The translations under genes were made by a program, and so were the position numbers. Under the pieces are notes generated by a model. That model was not told where the DNA came from, made no database searches, and was given only the letters and a program-made list of their open reading frames with translations. From Novosphingobium resinovorum (GTDB lineage Bacteria; Pseudomonadota; Alphaproteobacteria; Sphingomonadales; Sphingomonadaceae), in NCBI RefSeq assembly GCF_001742225.1, contig NZ_CP017075.1:2604001-2668000 (forward strand): a stretch of DNA of 64,000 nt, written 5' to 3'. Shown here one piece after another: positions 30,482 to 39,321 of this stretch (the stretch's first letter is position 1; every line of letters begins with the position of its first letter).

Positions 30482-32332
30482 CTAGTCGGTCTCCTCGATC
30501 TGCACGAGTAGGGCATCGACCTGCACCTGCTGGCCGGGGGTCGCCGCGAGCGCCCTGACGGTGCCATCGAACGGCGCGGTCAAGGTGTGCTCCATCTTCA
30601 TGGCTTCGAGGGTCAGGAGTTTCTGTCCCTTGGTCACCGTCTCGCCCTGTTTCACCTCGACGGCGATGACCTTGCCCGGCATGGGTGCAACGATCGCGCC
30701 GGAACTGTCTGCCGCGCCATGCGCGCCGTCGCGTCGCCATGGCGCCAGCAGCCAGGCCTGCCCCTGTTCGGTGACGAGGACGCTGCTGGCAGGCTCGTCG
30801 CTCCCATCGTCAATCTCGAGCTCGATCTTCTCGCCTTCGAGCAGGAACCACGCGGTTCGCCGCGGCGGCGCGTTCAGCCGCAGGCCCGGCGCGATGCCGG
30901 CCGGAACGAGTGACGAAGCGCCCGCACGAAGGGTATCGGCCGAAGGCACCGGCGGCTGCGCCAGAGCCTCGCCGTCGCGCCCGATCAGACCGGTATCGAC
31001 TTTGCCTGCCGCGAAGTCGGGGTGCTGCAGCGCTTTGACGAGGAACGAGGCATTGGTACGTACCGGCCAGACGGCGGTGTCCTCGAGCATCGCGCCGAGC
31101 CGTTCCCGCGCCTCGTCGCGGTCGTCGCCCCAGGCGATGATCTTGGCGATCATGGGATCGTAGAAGGGCGAGACTTCGGCGCCTTGCGTGACGCCGGTGT
31201 CGATGCGCCCTGTTTCCTTGGCGCCCTCGGATTCGCCGAACTGCAGCAGTTCTAGGCGGCCGATGCTGGGAAGGAAGCCCTTCGCCGGGTCTTCGGCATA
31301 GAGGCGCGCCTCCATCGCCCAGCCGTCGATGCTCAGGTCGTGCTGCGCCAGAGGCAGCGGCTCGCCGCTGGCAACGCGCAGCTGCCATTCGACGAGATCG
31401 ACCCCGGTGATCGCCTCGGTGACCGGGTGCTCCACCTGCAGGCGGGTGTTCATCTCCATGAACCAGATGCGATCGGCGGAGAGTGCGCCAGAGCCGTCGG
31501 CGATGAACTCGATGGTCCCGGCGCCGACATAGTCCACGGCCTTTGCGGCGCGCACGGCGGCGGCGCACAGCGCCTCGCGCGTGGCCAAGTCCATGCCCGG
31601 CGCGGGGGCTTCCTCGATGACCTTCTGGTGGCGGCGCTGAAGCGAGCAGTCGCGCTCGAACAAGTGGACGACGTTGCCGTGCCGGTCGCCGAAGACCTGC
31701 ACCTCGATGTGGCGGGGAGAGGCTATGTACTTCTCGATCAGCACGTGGTCGTTGCCGAACGAAGCGGCCGCCTCGCGCTTGCAGGAGGCGAGCGCGTCGG
31801 CGAAGGCGTCGGCACTCTCGACGAGGCGCATGCCTTTGCCGCCGCCGCCCGCGACGGCCTTGATGAGCACCGGGTAGCCGACCTTGTCGGCCTCCTGGCG
31901 TAGCAAGTCGGGTTCCTGGTTCGCGCCCATGTAGCCCGGCGTCACCGGAACTCCGGCCTCAGCCATGAGCGTCTTGGCGGCGTCCTTCAGACCCATTGCC
32001 GTGATCGAGGACGGGTTCGGACCGACCCAGACCAGCCCCGCGTCGATGACGGCCTGCGCGAACTCGGCGTTCTCGGACAGGAAGCCGTAACCCGGGTGAA
32101 TGGCCTCGGCCCCGGTCGCCTTCGCGGCGGCGAGAATTTTCTCGCCCACAAGGTAGCTCTCGCGCGTGGGCGAGGGGCCGATGTGGACGGCCTCGTCGGC
32201 CTCGCGAACGTGGAGGGCCTGTGCATCGGCGTCGGAAAAGACCGCGATGGTGCGGATGCCCATGGCCCGCGCGGTACGGATGATGCGGCAGGCGATCTCG
32301 CCGCGATTGGCGATGAGCAGAGAAGTGATCAT
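30482..32332 (-). CDS. Acyl-CoA carboxylase biotin carboxylase/BCCP subunit
   Basis: The 616-residue protein starts [20 protein letters not shown] (biotin carboxylase N domain), has an ATP-grasp with KAVAGGGGKGMRLVESADAF and EVQVFGDRHGNVVHLFERDC, the EMNTRLQVEHPVTEAITGVD motif, a C-terminal carboxylase domain, a linker, and a biotinyl domain with LEAMKMEHTL (biotinyl-lysine near residue 579). It belongs to the propionyl/methylcrotonyl/geranyl-CoA carboxylase alpha group. It makes carboxybiotin for the partner encoded at 32634-34235. Start overlaps the DUF3088 gene. Confidence 0.93.
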   Translation of the reverse strand: MITSLLIANRGEIACRIIRTARAMGIRTIAVFSDADAQALHVREADEAVHIGPSPTRESYLVGEKILAAAKATGAEAIHPGYGFLSENAEFAQAVIDAGLVWVGPNPSSITAMGLKDAAKTLMAEAGVPVTPGYMGANQEPDLLRQEADKVGYPVLIKAVAGGGGKGMRLVESADAFADALASCKREAAASFGNDHVLIEKYIASPRHIEVQVFGDRHGNVVHLFERDCSLQRRHQKVIEEAPAPGMDLATREALCAAAVRAAKAVDYVGAGTIEFIADGSGALSADRIWFMEMNTRLQVEHPVTEAITGVDLVEWQLRVASGEPLPLAQHDLSIDGWAMEARLYAEDPAKGFLPSIGRLELLQFGESEGAKETGRIDTGVTQGAEVSPFYDPMIAKIIAWGDDRDEARERLGAMLEDTAVWPVRTNASFLVKALQHPDFAAGKVDTGLIGRDGEALAQPPVPSADTLRAGASSLVPAGIAPGLRLNAPPRRTAWFLLEGEKIELEIDDGSDEPASSVLVTEQGQAWLLAPWRRDGAHGAADSSGAIVAPMPGKVIAVEVKQGETVTKGQKLLTLEAMKMEHTLTAPFDGTVRALAATPGQQVQVDALLVQIEETD

Positions 32333-32637
32333 GGATGACGCTCCGGGAAGCCGTGGCGGGTATGGAGCGCTGCCAACAGCGGCTCGATTGCGTTGACGAA
32401 GCCGCCTTCGGCAAAGGCCAGCGCAGGCAGGTTCTGGTTGTCTTTGCCCAGTACCGCGACGACTTCGCTGCGGGGGCGCGGCCATCCGACGCGCACGACC
32501 TCGATATTCGCGGCGCGATCGGGGAACAGCGCAAGCAGGCCCTCCACCGTGACACTGTCCTTGCAGTAGAAATGGCGCCCTTCGTAGGCCGGGTCCGGCC
32601 AGTCGAAGTCGAGCACGAACAGAGTATCCTTGCTCAC
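32329..32637 (-). CDS. DUF3088-type small protein in carboxylase operon
   Basis: The 102-residue product begins at a [23 protein letters not shown], continues [20 protein letters not shown] and [20 protein letters not shown] then NQNLPALAF. This matches the DUF3088 pattern I remember (DxLFLLxPDFxD, EGLL, VxFPRPRxxV, NQxLPVL), a thioredoxin-fold-like small protein of unknown function. It overlaps both neighbours by 4 nt (GTGA and ATGA). Embedding between the two carboxylase subunits suggests a chaperone or assembly role, but no experiment supports this here. The usual CxxC of this group is not present; one Cys is visible (FYCKD). Confidence 0.72.
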   Translation of the reverse strand: MSKDTLFVLDFDWPDPAYEGRHFYCKDSVTVEGLLALFPDRAANIEVVRVGWPRPRSEVVAVLGKDNQNLPALAFAEGGFVNAIEPLLAALHTRHGFPERHP

Positions 32638-34235
32638 ATCCGGAACACCCCGAAGCGGGGCGCCTCCTCGATCGGGGCTTCGAGGCACGCGGAGAGTGCC
32701 AGACCCAGCACGTCGCGGGTCTGCACGGGGTCGATCACCCCGTCGTCCCACAGCCGCGCGGTGGCGTAGTAGGGGTTGCCCTCGTCCTCGTACTTCTGGC
32801 GGATCGGGGCCTTGAAGGCTTCGGCATCCTCGGGGCTCCAGTTGGCGGCATCGCGATGGACCGTCGCCAGTACCGACGCCGCCTGCTCGCCGCCCATCAC
32901 CGAGATGCGCGCATTGGGCCAGGTGAACATGAAGCGCGGGTCGTAGGCGCGCCCGCACATCCCGTAATTGCCCGCACCGAACGAGCCGCCGATCAAGACC
33001 GTCAGCTTAGGCACTTGCGCGGTGGCGACAGCGGTGACCAGCTTGGCGCCGTGCTTGGCGATGCCCTCCGCCTCGTACTTGCCGCCGACCATGAAGCCCG
33101 AGATGTTCTGCAGGAACAGCAGCGGGATGCCGCGCTGGCAGGCCAGTTCGATGAAATGCGCGCCCTTCTGCGCGCTCTCGGAGAAAAGCACGCCGTTGTT
33201 GGCGAGGATCGCCACGGGCAGCCCGTGGATGTGCGCGAAACCGCAGACCAGCGTGGAGCCGTAGAGCGCCTTGAACTCGTGGAACTCGGACCCGTCGACG
33301 ATGCGGGCGATAACCTCGTGGACATCGTAAGGCGCGCGCACGTCCTCGGGGACGATCGAATAGAGTTCCTCGGCCGCGTATCTGGGCGGCCGGGGGTCCT
33401 GCACCGCAAGGCGATGGCGATGCGCAGGGCCAAGGTGGCTGACGATGTCGCGCACGATGGTCAGCGCATGCTCGTCATCCTGCGCCAGATGATCGGTGAC
33501 GCCCGACTTGCGCGAATGGAGATCGCCGCCGCCCAGATCCTCGGCGCTGATGACTTCTCCGGTCGCGGCCTGCACCAGCGGCGGCCCGGCGAGGAAGATC
33601 GTGCCCTGATCCTTCACGATCACGCTTTCGTCACTCATGGCCGGAACATAGGCGCCGCCTGCCGTGCAACTGCCCATGACGCTGGCGATCTGCGGGATGC
33701 CCCGCGCGCTCATCTGCGCCTGGTTGAAGAAGAAGCGCCCGAAGTGGTCGCGGTCGGGGAAGACCTCGGCCTGGTTGGGCAGGTTGGCGCCGCCGCTGTC
33801 GACGAGGTAAATGCAGGGCAGACGATTGGTCGCCGCGATCTCCTGCGCGCGGATGTGCTTCTTGACGGTCAGCGGAAAGTAGGTGCCGCCTTTCACCGTC
33901 GCGTCGTTGGCGAAGATCATGCATTGCCGTCCCGACACACGGCCGATTCCGGCAATGATCCCGGCGCCGGGCACCTCGTCCCCATAGAGACCATTGGCGG
34001 CAAGCTGGCCGATTTCGAGAAAGGGCGAGCCGGGATCGAGGAGCCGCTCGACACGGTCGCGCGGCAGCAGCTTGCCCCTGCCTATGTGCCGCTCACGTGC
34101 CCTTGCGTCCCCCCCAAGTGCCGCTTTCGCCACCCGTTCGTGCAACTCGGCGGCGAGCGCGCGGTTGTGCGCGTCGCGTGCCCGGGCTTCAGGGCTGTCG
34201 AGATTCAGGGTGGTCTGCAGGACCGGCGCGCTCAT
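32634..34235 (-). CDS. Acyl-CoA carboxylase carboxyltransferase subunit (methylcrotonyl-CoA carboxylase beta type)
   Basis: The 533-residue protein carries [80 protein letters not shown] and [20 protein letters not shown], the signature blocks of methylcrotonyl- and geranyl-CoA carboxylase beta subunits. It transfers CO2 from carboxybiotin to the gamma carbon of a 3-methyl-2-enoyl-CoA. The isovaleryl-CoA dehydrogenase and AU-type enoyl-CoA hydratase that usually accompany leucine degradation are absent, so a related branched substrate such as an isoprenoid is possible. First gene of the operon. Start ATG 34233-34235. Confidence 0.92.
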   Translation of the reverse strand: MSAPVLQTTLNLDSPEARARDAHNRALAAELHERVAKAALGGDARARERHIGRGKLLPRDRVERLLDPGSPFLEIGQLAANGLYGDEVPGAGIIAGIGRVSGRQCMIFANDATVKGGTYFPLTVKKHIRAQEIAATNRLPCIYLVDSGGANLPNQAEVFPDRDHFGRFFFNQAQMSARGIPQIASVMGSCTAGGAYVPAMSDESVIVKDQGTIFLAGPPLVQAATGEVISAEDLGGGDLHSRKSGVTDHLAQDDEHALTIVRDIVSHLGPAHRHRLAVQDPRPPRYAAEELYSIVPEDVRAPYDVHEVIARIVDGSEFHEFKALYGSTLVCGFAHIHGLPVAILANNGVLFSESAQKGAHFIELACQRGIPLLFLQNISGFMVGGKYEAEGIAKHGAKLVTAVATAQVPKLTVLIGGSFGAGNYGMCGRAYDPRFMFTWPNARISVMGGEQAASVLATVHRDAANWSPEDAEAFKAPIRQKYEDEGNPYYATARLWDDGVIDPVQTRDVLGLALSACLEAPIEEAPRFGVFRM

Positions 34236-34351
34236 GCCTCTTCCTTCCGTGCGGGCGGCGCCAGTTTGCCTTGGGCCTGCCTTGTCGATTTGCCGCATCT
34301 ATCTAGACAGCAGTAATGAAAAGCGGAAATTGAAAGTTTCCGCACCTCGTC

Positions 34352-34366
34352 ATAGACAGTATCTAT
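34352..34366 (+). promoter_or_regulatory. T-N11-A LysR-type box at the regulator start
   Basis: ATAGACAGTATCTAT is an interrupted palindrome with T-N11-A geometry, overlapping the LysR gene start codon. A second half-site-like TATCTAGACAG is at about 34309-34319. A separate palindrome GCGGAAA-N7-TTTCCGC lies at 34323-34343. These sit in the divergent region between the regulator and the carboxylase operon, and binding by the regulator is inferred. Confidence 0.6.
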
Positions 34367-35255
34367 GATTGATCAGTATCTCCTGCGCTACTTCCTGGCC
34401 GTGGCAGAGACCGGCAACTTCAGCCGCGCGGCCAGGCGCGTGAGCGTGACTCAGCCTACCTTGTCTGTAGGGATCGCCAAGCTGGAGCGCGAACTGGGGG
34501 CGAGGCTGTTTGACCGCGACCGCCAGCGCGTGGCCCTGACCCCCGCCGGCAGCCGCTTTCTCGTACGCGCCCGCCGCATCGCCGCCGAATACGAGCATGC
34601 TCTTGTCGAACTCAGTGAAGTCACCGATCCCACCTTGCTGCGCGTTGGCGTGCTCAACACGATTCCCACGCGCCTCGTTGAACGCTGGCTCACCGCGCAC
34701 CGCGCGCTAGGTTCAGGCGAGACGCTAGAGATACTCGACGGGTCTGAGCGCGACATCGCCGAGCGGCTAGAGCGCGGCCGCATCGACCTGGCGCTAAGCG
34801 TGATCCGCCCACACCATCCCCGATTCGCACCCGAAGTGCTTGCCCGCGAACGCTACATGATGGTCCTGCCGCCCGATCATCCGCTAGCGAACGAGAGTGA
34901 AGTGCAGGCCGAACAGCTCGCCCGCGATCGCATGGCCCTGCGCCGCCACTGCGAGGCCCTGCCCGAGATCAACCGCTTCTTCGTGGAGCGCGGCGTGAGA
35001 CCGCGTTTCGTCCTCAAGACCACAAGCGACGAGCGAGTGCTGGCCGTTGTGCGTAGCGGTGCCGGGATCGGCATGATGCCCGAAAGCTTCGCCGCGGGTC
35101 CCGAGCGCTTCGTGCCGGTGCGCGATTTCAAACTTGTGCGCGAGATCGGACTGCTGCACGCCGGAGCGGCATGCGTGGAACAAGGCAGAGCAAGCCCGCT
35201 CATTGCGATGGTCAGAGCCCATTACGGCACAACTGATCTGAGGAGGTCAATCTGA
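34365..35255 (+). CDS. LysR-family transcriptional regulator
   Basis: The 296-residue protein has an N-terminal winged helix: LLRYFLAVAETGNFSRAARR then VSVTQPTLSVGIAKLERELG, with ARLFDRDRQRVALTPAG, the LysR signature. The rest is a periplasmic-binding-like effector domain. It is divergent from the acyl-CoA carboxylase operon and most likely controls it and itself. The T-N11-A box overlaps its own start codon, which would give strong autorepression. The inducer is unknown; a CoA thioester or the free acid is the usual case in this family. Confidence 0.92.
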   Translation: MIDQYLLRYFLAVAETGNFSRAARRVSVTQPTLSVGIAKLERELGARLFDRDRQRVALTPAGSRFLVRARRIAAEYEHALVELSEVTDPTLLRVGVLNTIPTRLVERWLTAHRALGSGETLEILDGSERDIAERLERGRIDLALSVIRPHHPRFAPEVLARERYMMVLPPDHPLANESEVQAEQLARDRMALRRHCEALPEINRFFVERGVRPRFVLKTTSDERVLAVVRSGAGIGMMPESFAAGPERFVPVRDFKLVREIGLLHAGAACVEQGRASPLIAMVRAHYGTTDLRRSI

Positions 35256-35352
35256 TCGCCAGCTGTCGACCGTCTGCCGCACGGCACAGACCACCACCTT
35301 TGGGCTGTACCGCCGGATACGCCACCTTGCCAAAAAGCTCTGCCAAGCTCCT

Positions 35353-36393
35353 CTACGAAAGCTGTAGGCGCGGATCGACGACAGTCCGTACCGACGTTCC
35401 AGGGCCGGAGAGATTGGCGATAGCTGCGGCCACGGAGCCGAGCCCGATACGCTCGCCAAGCCACGGCGCCACGTCGATCCGGCCCTCGGCTATACTGCGC
35501 ATCGCGAGGTCCATGTCCTGCGGCTCCTCGCCGCCGGCGAACTGGATGTTGAGCCGCTTGTTCTGCGCGGCGAAGACGTAGAGCGGCTCGGGCTCCATGC
35601 AGTAGCCGCCCATGACGAGGCGGCCGTCGAACGGCATGCTCTCGATGATCCGCTGCAACATGCCGGGCACGCCGACGTTCTCGTAGACGAGATTGACGCG
35701 CCGCCCGCCGAGATCGGGCAGCGGCCCGTAGGGATCGACTTCGCGCGGGTCGATGGCGATGTGCGCGCCCGCCTTCAGCGCCAGTTCGCGCCGGTCGGCG
35801 TGGAAGTCGGCCGCGACGATCGGCACCGCTCCCGCCAGAGCCAGACCCGCGACAACGCCCAGGCCTATCGCCCCGCAGCCCAGCACCAGCGCTACGTCGT
35901 CCTTGCCGGGGCGGCCGCGCCGCGCATGTTCGAGGCCCACGGCAAGCGGTTCGATCAGGGCCGCATGATCATCCGGCAGACCCTCGGGCACTTCGAGCAG
36001 GAAGTCCTCGTCGAGCAACATCAGTTCTCCGCACCCGCCCGGACAATCGTGGCTGAAACCGACGACGGCGTGCGCTCCACCCTGCCGCATGATCGGCACC
36101 GACGTCACCCGCCGTCCGGGCGCGACCGGGCGGCGGCTACCGGCACCGTAGTCGATGACCTCGCCGACGAACTCGTGGCCCGGCACGAAGGGACGCGTCT
36201 CGTCGAGACCCGCATAAGGCCCGCCCATGCGGCGCGACAGCTCGATGACGTGACGACCACCGGTCAGGAAGTGGGCGTCCGATGCGCACAATCCGCAGGA
36301 ATGCGTGCGCACCAGCGCCTGCCCCCGACGCGGTTCCGGGTCGGGCAATTCGCGCACATGCACCGCGCCGTTCTCGATACAGGCCGCCTTCAT
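35353..36393 (-). CDS. Zinc-dependent alcohol dehydrogenase-family protein (MDR)
   Basis: The 346-residue protein has the medium-chain dehydrogenase layout: CGLCASDAHFL (first zinc Cys), PGHEFVGEVIDYG (GHE motif), a later Glu (ALIEPLAVGLEH) and a Rossmann motif VLGCGAIGLGVVAG. The four-Cys structural zinc lobe is not present; SHDCPGGCGE keeps only two Cys. It resembles sorbitol- or threonine-dehydrogenase-like members. It is the last gene of an SDR, NTF2-like, LLM and ADH operon and overlaps the LLM gene by 4 nt (ATGA). It probably oxidises a secondary alcohol intermediate. Confidence 0.87.
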   Translation of the reverse strand: MKAACIENGAVHVRELPDPEPRRGQALVRTHSCGLCASDAHFLTGGRHVIELSRRMGGPYAGLDETRPFVPGHEFVGEVIDYGAGSRRPVAPGRRVTSVPIMRQGGAHAVVGFSHDCPGGCGELMLLDEDFLLEVPEGLPDDHAALIEPLAVGLEHARRGRPGKDDVALVLGCGAIGLGVVAGLALAGAVPIVAADFHADRRELALKAGAHIAIDPREVDPYGPLPDLGGRRVNLVYENVGVPGMLQRIIESMPFDGRLVMGGYCMEPEPLYVFAAQNKRLNIQFAGGEEPQDMDLAMRSIAEGRIDVAPWLGERIGLGSVAAAIANLSGPGTSVRTVVDPRLQLS

Positions 36394-37403
36394 GCCGCAA
36401 TCGCCTCGCGCAGCGCCGGCATCGTCGCGGCAAGCAGCCTCAGGTTCTTCCACCCCTCCTCAGGCGCGAGGCCGCCAAGCAGGGGCTGGAAGCCGATGTT
36501 GCCCCCTTCTGCCGCGCCCACCTTGTCGAGCAGCATCTGCGGCGTCCACGCCGCGAAGAGCCCGGCGTGCCGCAGCTTGGCGGGATCGGTGAGACCCTTG
36601 AAGGGCGAGTTGGAGCCGTCGCCCTCGGCTTCGGCCCACTTCGCGTATTCGGTGATCACGTGAACGGCATGCGGCGCGATGGCGTCCCAGCCCTGGTCCG
36701 GGTCCTCACACAAGTGGATCGCCATCGGCATGCCGGGACGCGGGCGGAAATACCGGCGCGGTGCATGGCCGAGCCGCGCGCATTCGGCGAGGTAGATCTC
36801 GACGAGTTCGCCCTTCATCGGCCCGAACCCGACCCCGAACTTCGCCGCGCGCTTCGCGGACGCCGGCACGCCGCCGCCGACGAGGATGATGTCCTCCGGC
36901 TCCTGCACCGGCAGCGGGCGCACGAAGATCGGCCGCGCGCCGCTTCCGTCGTCATGCTCGAAGCGCTCGCCCCTGAGCGCGCGCAGGATGATCTCCAGCC
37001 CCTCGTCCATCCGCTTCGCCCGGTCCTTGAGCGACTGGCGGAACATCGCGAATTCGTACGGCACGTAGCCCGCGCCGAAGATCACCCCCAGCCGCCCGTT
37101 CGCCATGTTGTCGAGCACCGCGATCTGCTCGGCCAGTTCGAGCGGATCGTGCAGCGGCAGGATCACCGCGCCCAGCAGGAAACGGATGCGCCTGGTCACC
37201 GCCGCCATGCCGCCCGCGAGGACGAAAGGCTGCGGCAGGTAGCCGTCCTGCGAGCCGTGATGCTGCATCAGGCCGATCTGGTCGGCGCCGATCTCGTCGG
37301 CAAAGGCGGCCATCTCGATCGCGGCGCGGTAAAGCTGCGGCGTCGGGCTCGCCCATTGCGGCGAGCGCATGTCGAACGACACCGAAATCGTGAAGTCCTT
37401 CAT
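36390..37403 (-). CDS. Luciferase-like flavin-dependent monooxygenase (LLM class)
   Basis: The 337-residue protein begins MKDFTISVSFDMRSPQWASP and has the luciferase-like TIM barrel pattern: ADQIGLMQHHGSQDGYLPQP, VTRRIRFLLGAVILPLHDPL then ELAEQIAVLDNMANGRLGVI. These enzymes use FMNH2 and O2 to hydroxylate or carry out Baeyer-Villiger-type oxidation. Start ATG 37401-37403, overlapping the upstream stop by 1 nt (TGATG). A GTG just before it is an alternative. No flavin reductase partner is next to it. Confidence 0.88.
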   Translation of the reverse strand: MKDFTISVSFDMRSPQWASPTPQLYRAAIEMAAFADEIGADQIGLMQHHGSQDGYLPQPFVLAGGMAAVTRRIRFLLGAVILPLHDPLELAEQIAVLDNMANGRLGVIFGAGYVPYEFAMFRQSLKDRAKRMDEGLEIILRALRGERFEHDDGSGARPIFVRPLPVQEPEDIILVGGGVPASAKRAAKFGVGFGPMKGELVEIYLAECARLGHAPRRYFRPRPGMPMAIHLCEDPDQGWDAIAPHAVHVITEYAKWAEAEGDGSNSPFKGLTDPAKLRHAGLFAAWTPQMLLDKVGAAEGGNIGFQPLLGGLAPEEGWKNLRLLAATMPALREAIAA

Positions 37404-37906
37404 CACGCCTCTCCCTGCAGGCCATGGGCGAGCGCCGCGTAGGAAGGGTCGGACCCGTCCCGGCGCGCGCGGTCATGGCGGTACATCTCGGTGACGTCGC
37501 GCACGCAATCGTAGTCGGTGACGGTGTCGCGGCGGTCGATGCGCCAGGTCCCATCGCGCCGCGACCAGCGGTCGCAATAGCGCGACCACACTTCCATCTG
37601 CACAAGCCTGCCTTCGCGCTCCATCCGCAGCGTCGCGGTGACGTAGGCCTCGCTTCCGGCCCGGTCACCATCCACCTCGATCAACACGTTGGAGATCTGG
37701 TGCGAATGCGCCAGCAGCCCGCCGTGCGCGGCGCAAATCCAGTCGATCGCCGCGCGCCCGCTGCCCTTGAAGCCGCGCTCTCCGTAATCGACCGCCGCGT
37801 CCTCATGAAACACCCCGTGGCCGAGCGCGATGTCGAGACGGTCGACGCTGCGGCAGTAACGATAGAGCTGCTCGGTGATGGCCTGTTTGTCTGCCAGTTC
37901 GGTCAT
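37403..37906 (-). CDS. NTF2-like (SnoaL-type) protein
   Basis: The 167-residue product starts MTELADKQAITEQLYRYCRS then VDRLDIALGHGVFHEDAAVD, a pattern of the SnoaL-like family with the cone-shaped NTF2 fold. It has SRYCDRWSRRDGTWRIDRRD near the C terminus, the usual family end (YxDxWxRxDGxWRIxxR). Members include dehydratases, isomerases and small subunits of ring-hydroxylating enzymes. Here it sits between an SDR and a luciferase-like monooxygenase, so a dehydratase or isomerase of the same pathway is likely. Confidence 0.82.
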   Translation of the reverse strand: MTELADKQAITEQLYRYCRSVDRLDIALGHGVFHEDAAVDYGERGFKGSGRAAIDWICAAHGGLLAHSHQISNVLIEVDGDRAGSEAYVTATLRMEREGRLVQMEVWSRYCDRWSRRDGTWRIDRRDTVTDYDCVRDVTEMYRHDRARRDGSDPSYAALAHGLQGEA

Positions 37907-37910
37907 CGCT

Positions 37911-38714
37911 TCACCCTTTCGCATAAGCAGCGGAGATGGCCGCGATCCGGCGAATTCGCTCGCGGCGCTGCGCGGCCGAGGACGCGGACATCACCGCCTC
38001 GTCGTCCGCCTCACCCCAATTGCAGACGGGGCCGAACGGCAGACGGGCCAGGCCGAGCCGGGCGACCTCTTCGGCATCGGCAAGGCCGTCAGGCACCGCG
38101 ATACCCCGCGCCGCCATCAGTTCTCGGTGCGCGGGCGTGTCGGTCCGGCCGAGCACGAAGCTGAGCACGTCGACGCCGTGCGGTTCCAGTTCGGCCCAGA
38201 GCGCCTCGCACAGCACGAGATCGAACGCCTTGGTCGCCGCGTAGACGTTGATGCCCGGAAGCCCGCCGTAGCAGGCCCCCGAGCCCACCACCATCAGCCC
38301 GCCCCGCCCGCGTGCGCGCATCGGCGCGGCGAAGGCATGGAGCGCGCGGGTCACCGTCACCACATTGCGGGCGACAAGCGCGTCCCAGTTGAAAACCTCG
38401 GTATCGAGGAACATCGCCCCGTTGGGATCGGCGCCGGCGTTGAGGATCAGCAACCCGACCTCGCGCCCGGCGGCGGCATCCTGCAACTGTTCGGTCGCAT
38501 CCATTGCAGCCAGATCGATCGATGCAGTCACGCATTCCACCTTGCTGCGCAGTTCTGCGGCCAGCGCCTCCAACGGCCCCTCGCGGCGGGCGACGAGGAT
38601 GAGGTTCACCCCCATCTGCGCAAGCTGGCGCGCAAAGGCCGCGCCGGTCCCTTCGGATGCTCCGGCGATCAGCGCCCAGGGGCCGTATCGCGTGGTGAAC
38701 GCCTGCTGCTCCAT
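37911..38714 (-). CDS. Short-chain dehydrogenase/reductase
   Basis: The 267-residue protein begins MEQQAFTTRYGPWALIAGAS, has a cofactor motif GASEGTGAAFA, LILNAGAD (the NAG motif), the catalytic triad region MVVGSGACYGGLPGINVYAA then TKAF (Ser, Tyr, Lys), and ends AAYAKG. It is the first gene of a four-gene operon with the NTF2-like protein, LLM and ADH, divergent from the GbsR/MarR-like regulator at 38832. Confidence 0.88.
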   Translation of the reverse strand: MEQQAFTTRYGPWALIAGASEGTGAAFARQLAQMGVNLILVARREGPLEALAAELRSKVECVTASIDLAAMDATEQLQDAAAGREVGLLILNAGADPNGAMFLDTEVFNWDALVARNVVTVTRALHAFAAPMRARGRGGLMVVGSGACYGGLPGINVYAATKAFDLVLCEALWAELEPHGVDVLSFVLGRTDTPAHRELMAARGIAVPDGLADAEEVARLGLARLPFGPVCNWGEADDEAVMSASSAAQRRERIRRIAAISAAYAKG

Positions 38715-38831
38715 GTCATCGTCTCCCTCGGGTAACGGACGGCCATCGCCTGCACGCCGCACGCACGCTCATCGAATCCGGCGCTTGCATTTGCGCTGGC
38801 ACCCGACACTCAAATTCAGTAAATCCAGAAT

Positions 38832-39317
38832 ATGTCGAACTTCAAGCCATCACAGCAGGACGAAGCCTTTCTTGACGCCATGGCGATGTTGATGGCCCCC
38901 TGGGGCTGGCCCCGGCCGGTCGGGCGCATCTACGCCTACCTGCTCCTGCGCGAGGAACCGGCGACTCTCGACGAGATCGCAGCCGACCTCGGCATGAGCA
39001 AAAGCAACGCCAGCGTGGCCGCCCGCACGCTCGAGCATTGCGGCAACGCCCGCAGGCAGGGAGAGCCGGGGAGTCGCCGCATCTACTACTCAGTGCCGTC
39101 CGAGTTCAGTGGCCCATTCTTCGAAAAGGCGCAGTTGCTCGATCGGCAGGTGCGCCTGTTCGCCGGGCAGCGTGAGCGCGACATTAGCGCCCCCGTTGCC
39201 GACCGCTTCGCCCGTATCAGCGCCTTCTACACCGCGATGCGCGAAGCGATCGAGGGCGTGATCGCCGAACCACAATCCGAGGCCGAGGCCGAGCGAACCG
39301 CAACGCGTACGCGGTAA
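38832..39317 (+). CDS. GbsR/MarR-type transcriptional regulator
   Basis: The 161-residue product has a winged helix: PWGWPRPVGRIYAYLLLREE then PATLDEIAADLGMSKSNASV and GSRRIYYSVP. This matches the GbsR family (MxxPRxxGRIYGLLLL, SLDEIAxxLxxSKGxxSxxL). It probably represses the divergent SDR operon and acts as a dimer. A near-palindrome ATTCAG-N6-CAGAAT spans 38814-38831 just before its ATG and could be its operator. The C-terminal region is helical, without a known ligand domain. Confidence 0.85.
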   Translation: MSNFKPSQQDEAFLDAMAMLMAPWGWPRPVGRIYAYLLLREEPATLDEIAADLGMSKSNASVAARTLEHCGNARRQGEPGSRRIYYSVPSEFSGPFFEKAQLLDRQVRLFAGQRERDISAPVADRFARISAFYTAMREAIEGVIAEPQSEAEAERTATRTR

Positions 39318-39321
39318 TCCG

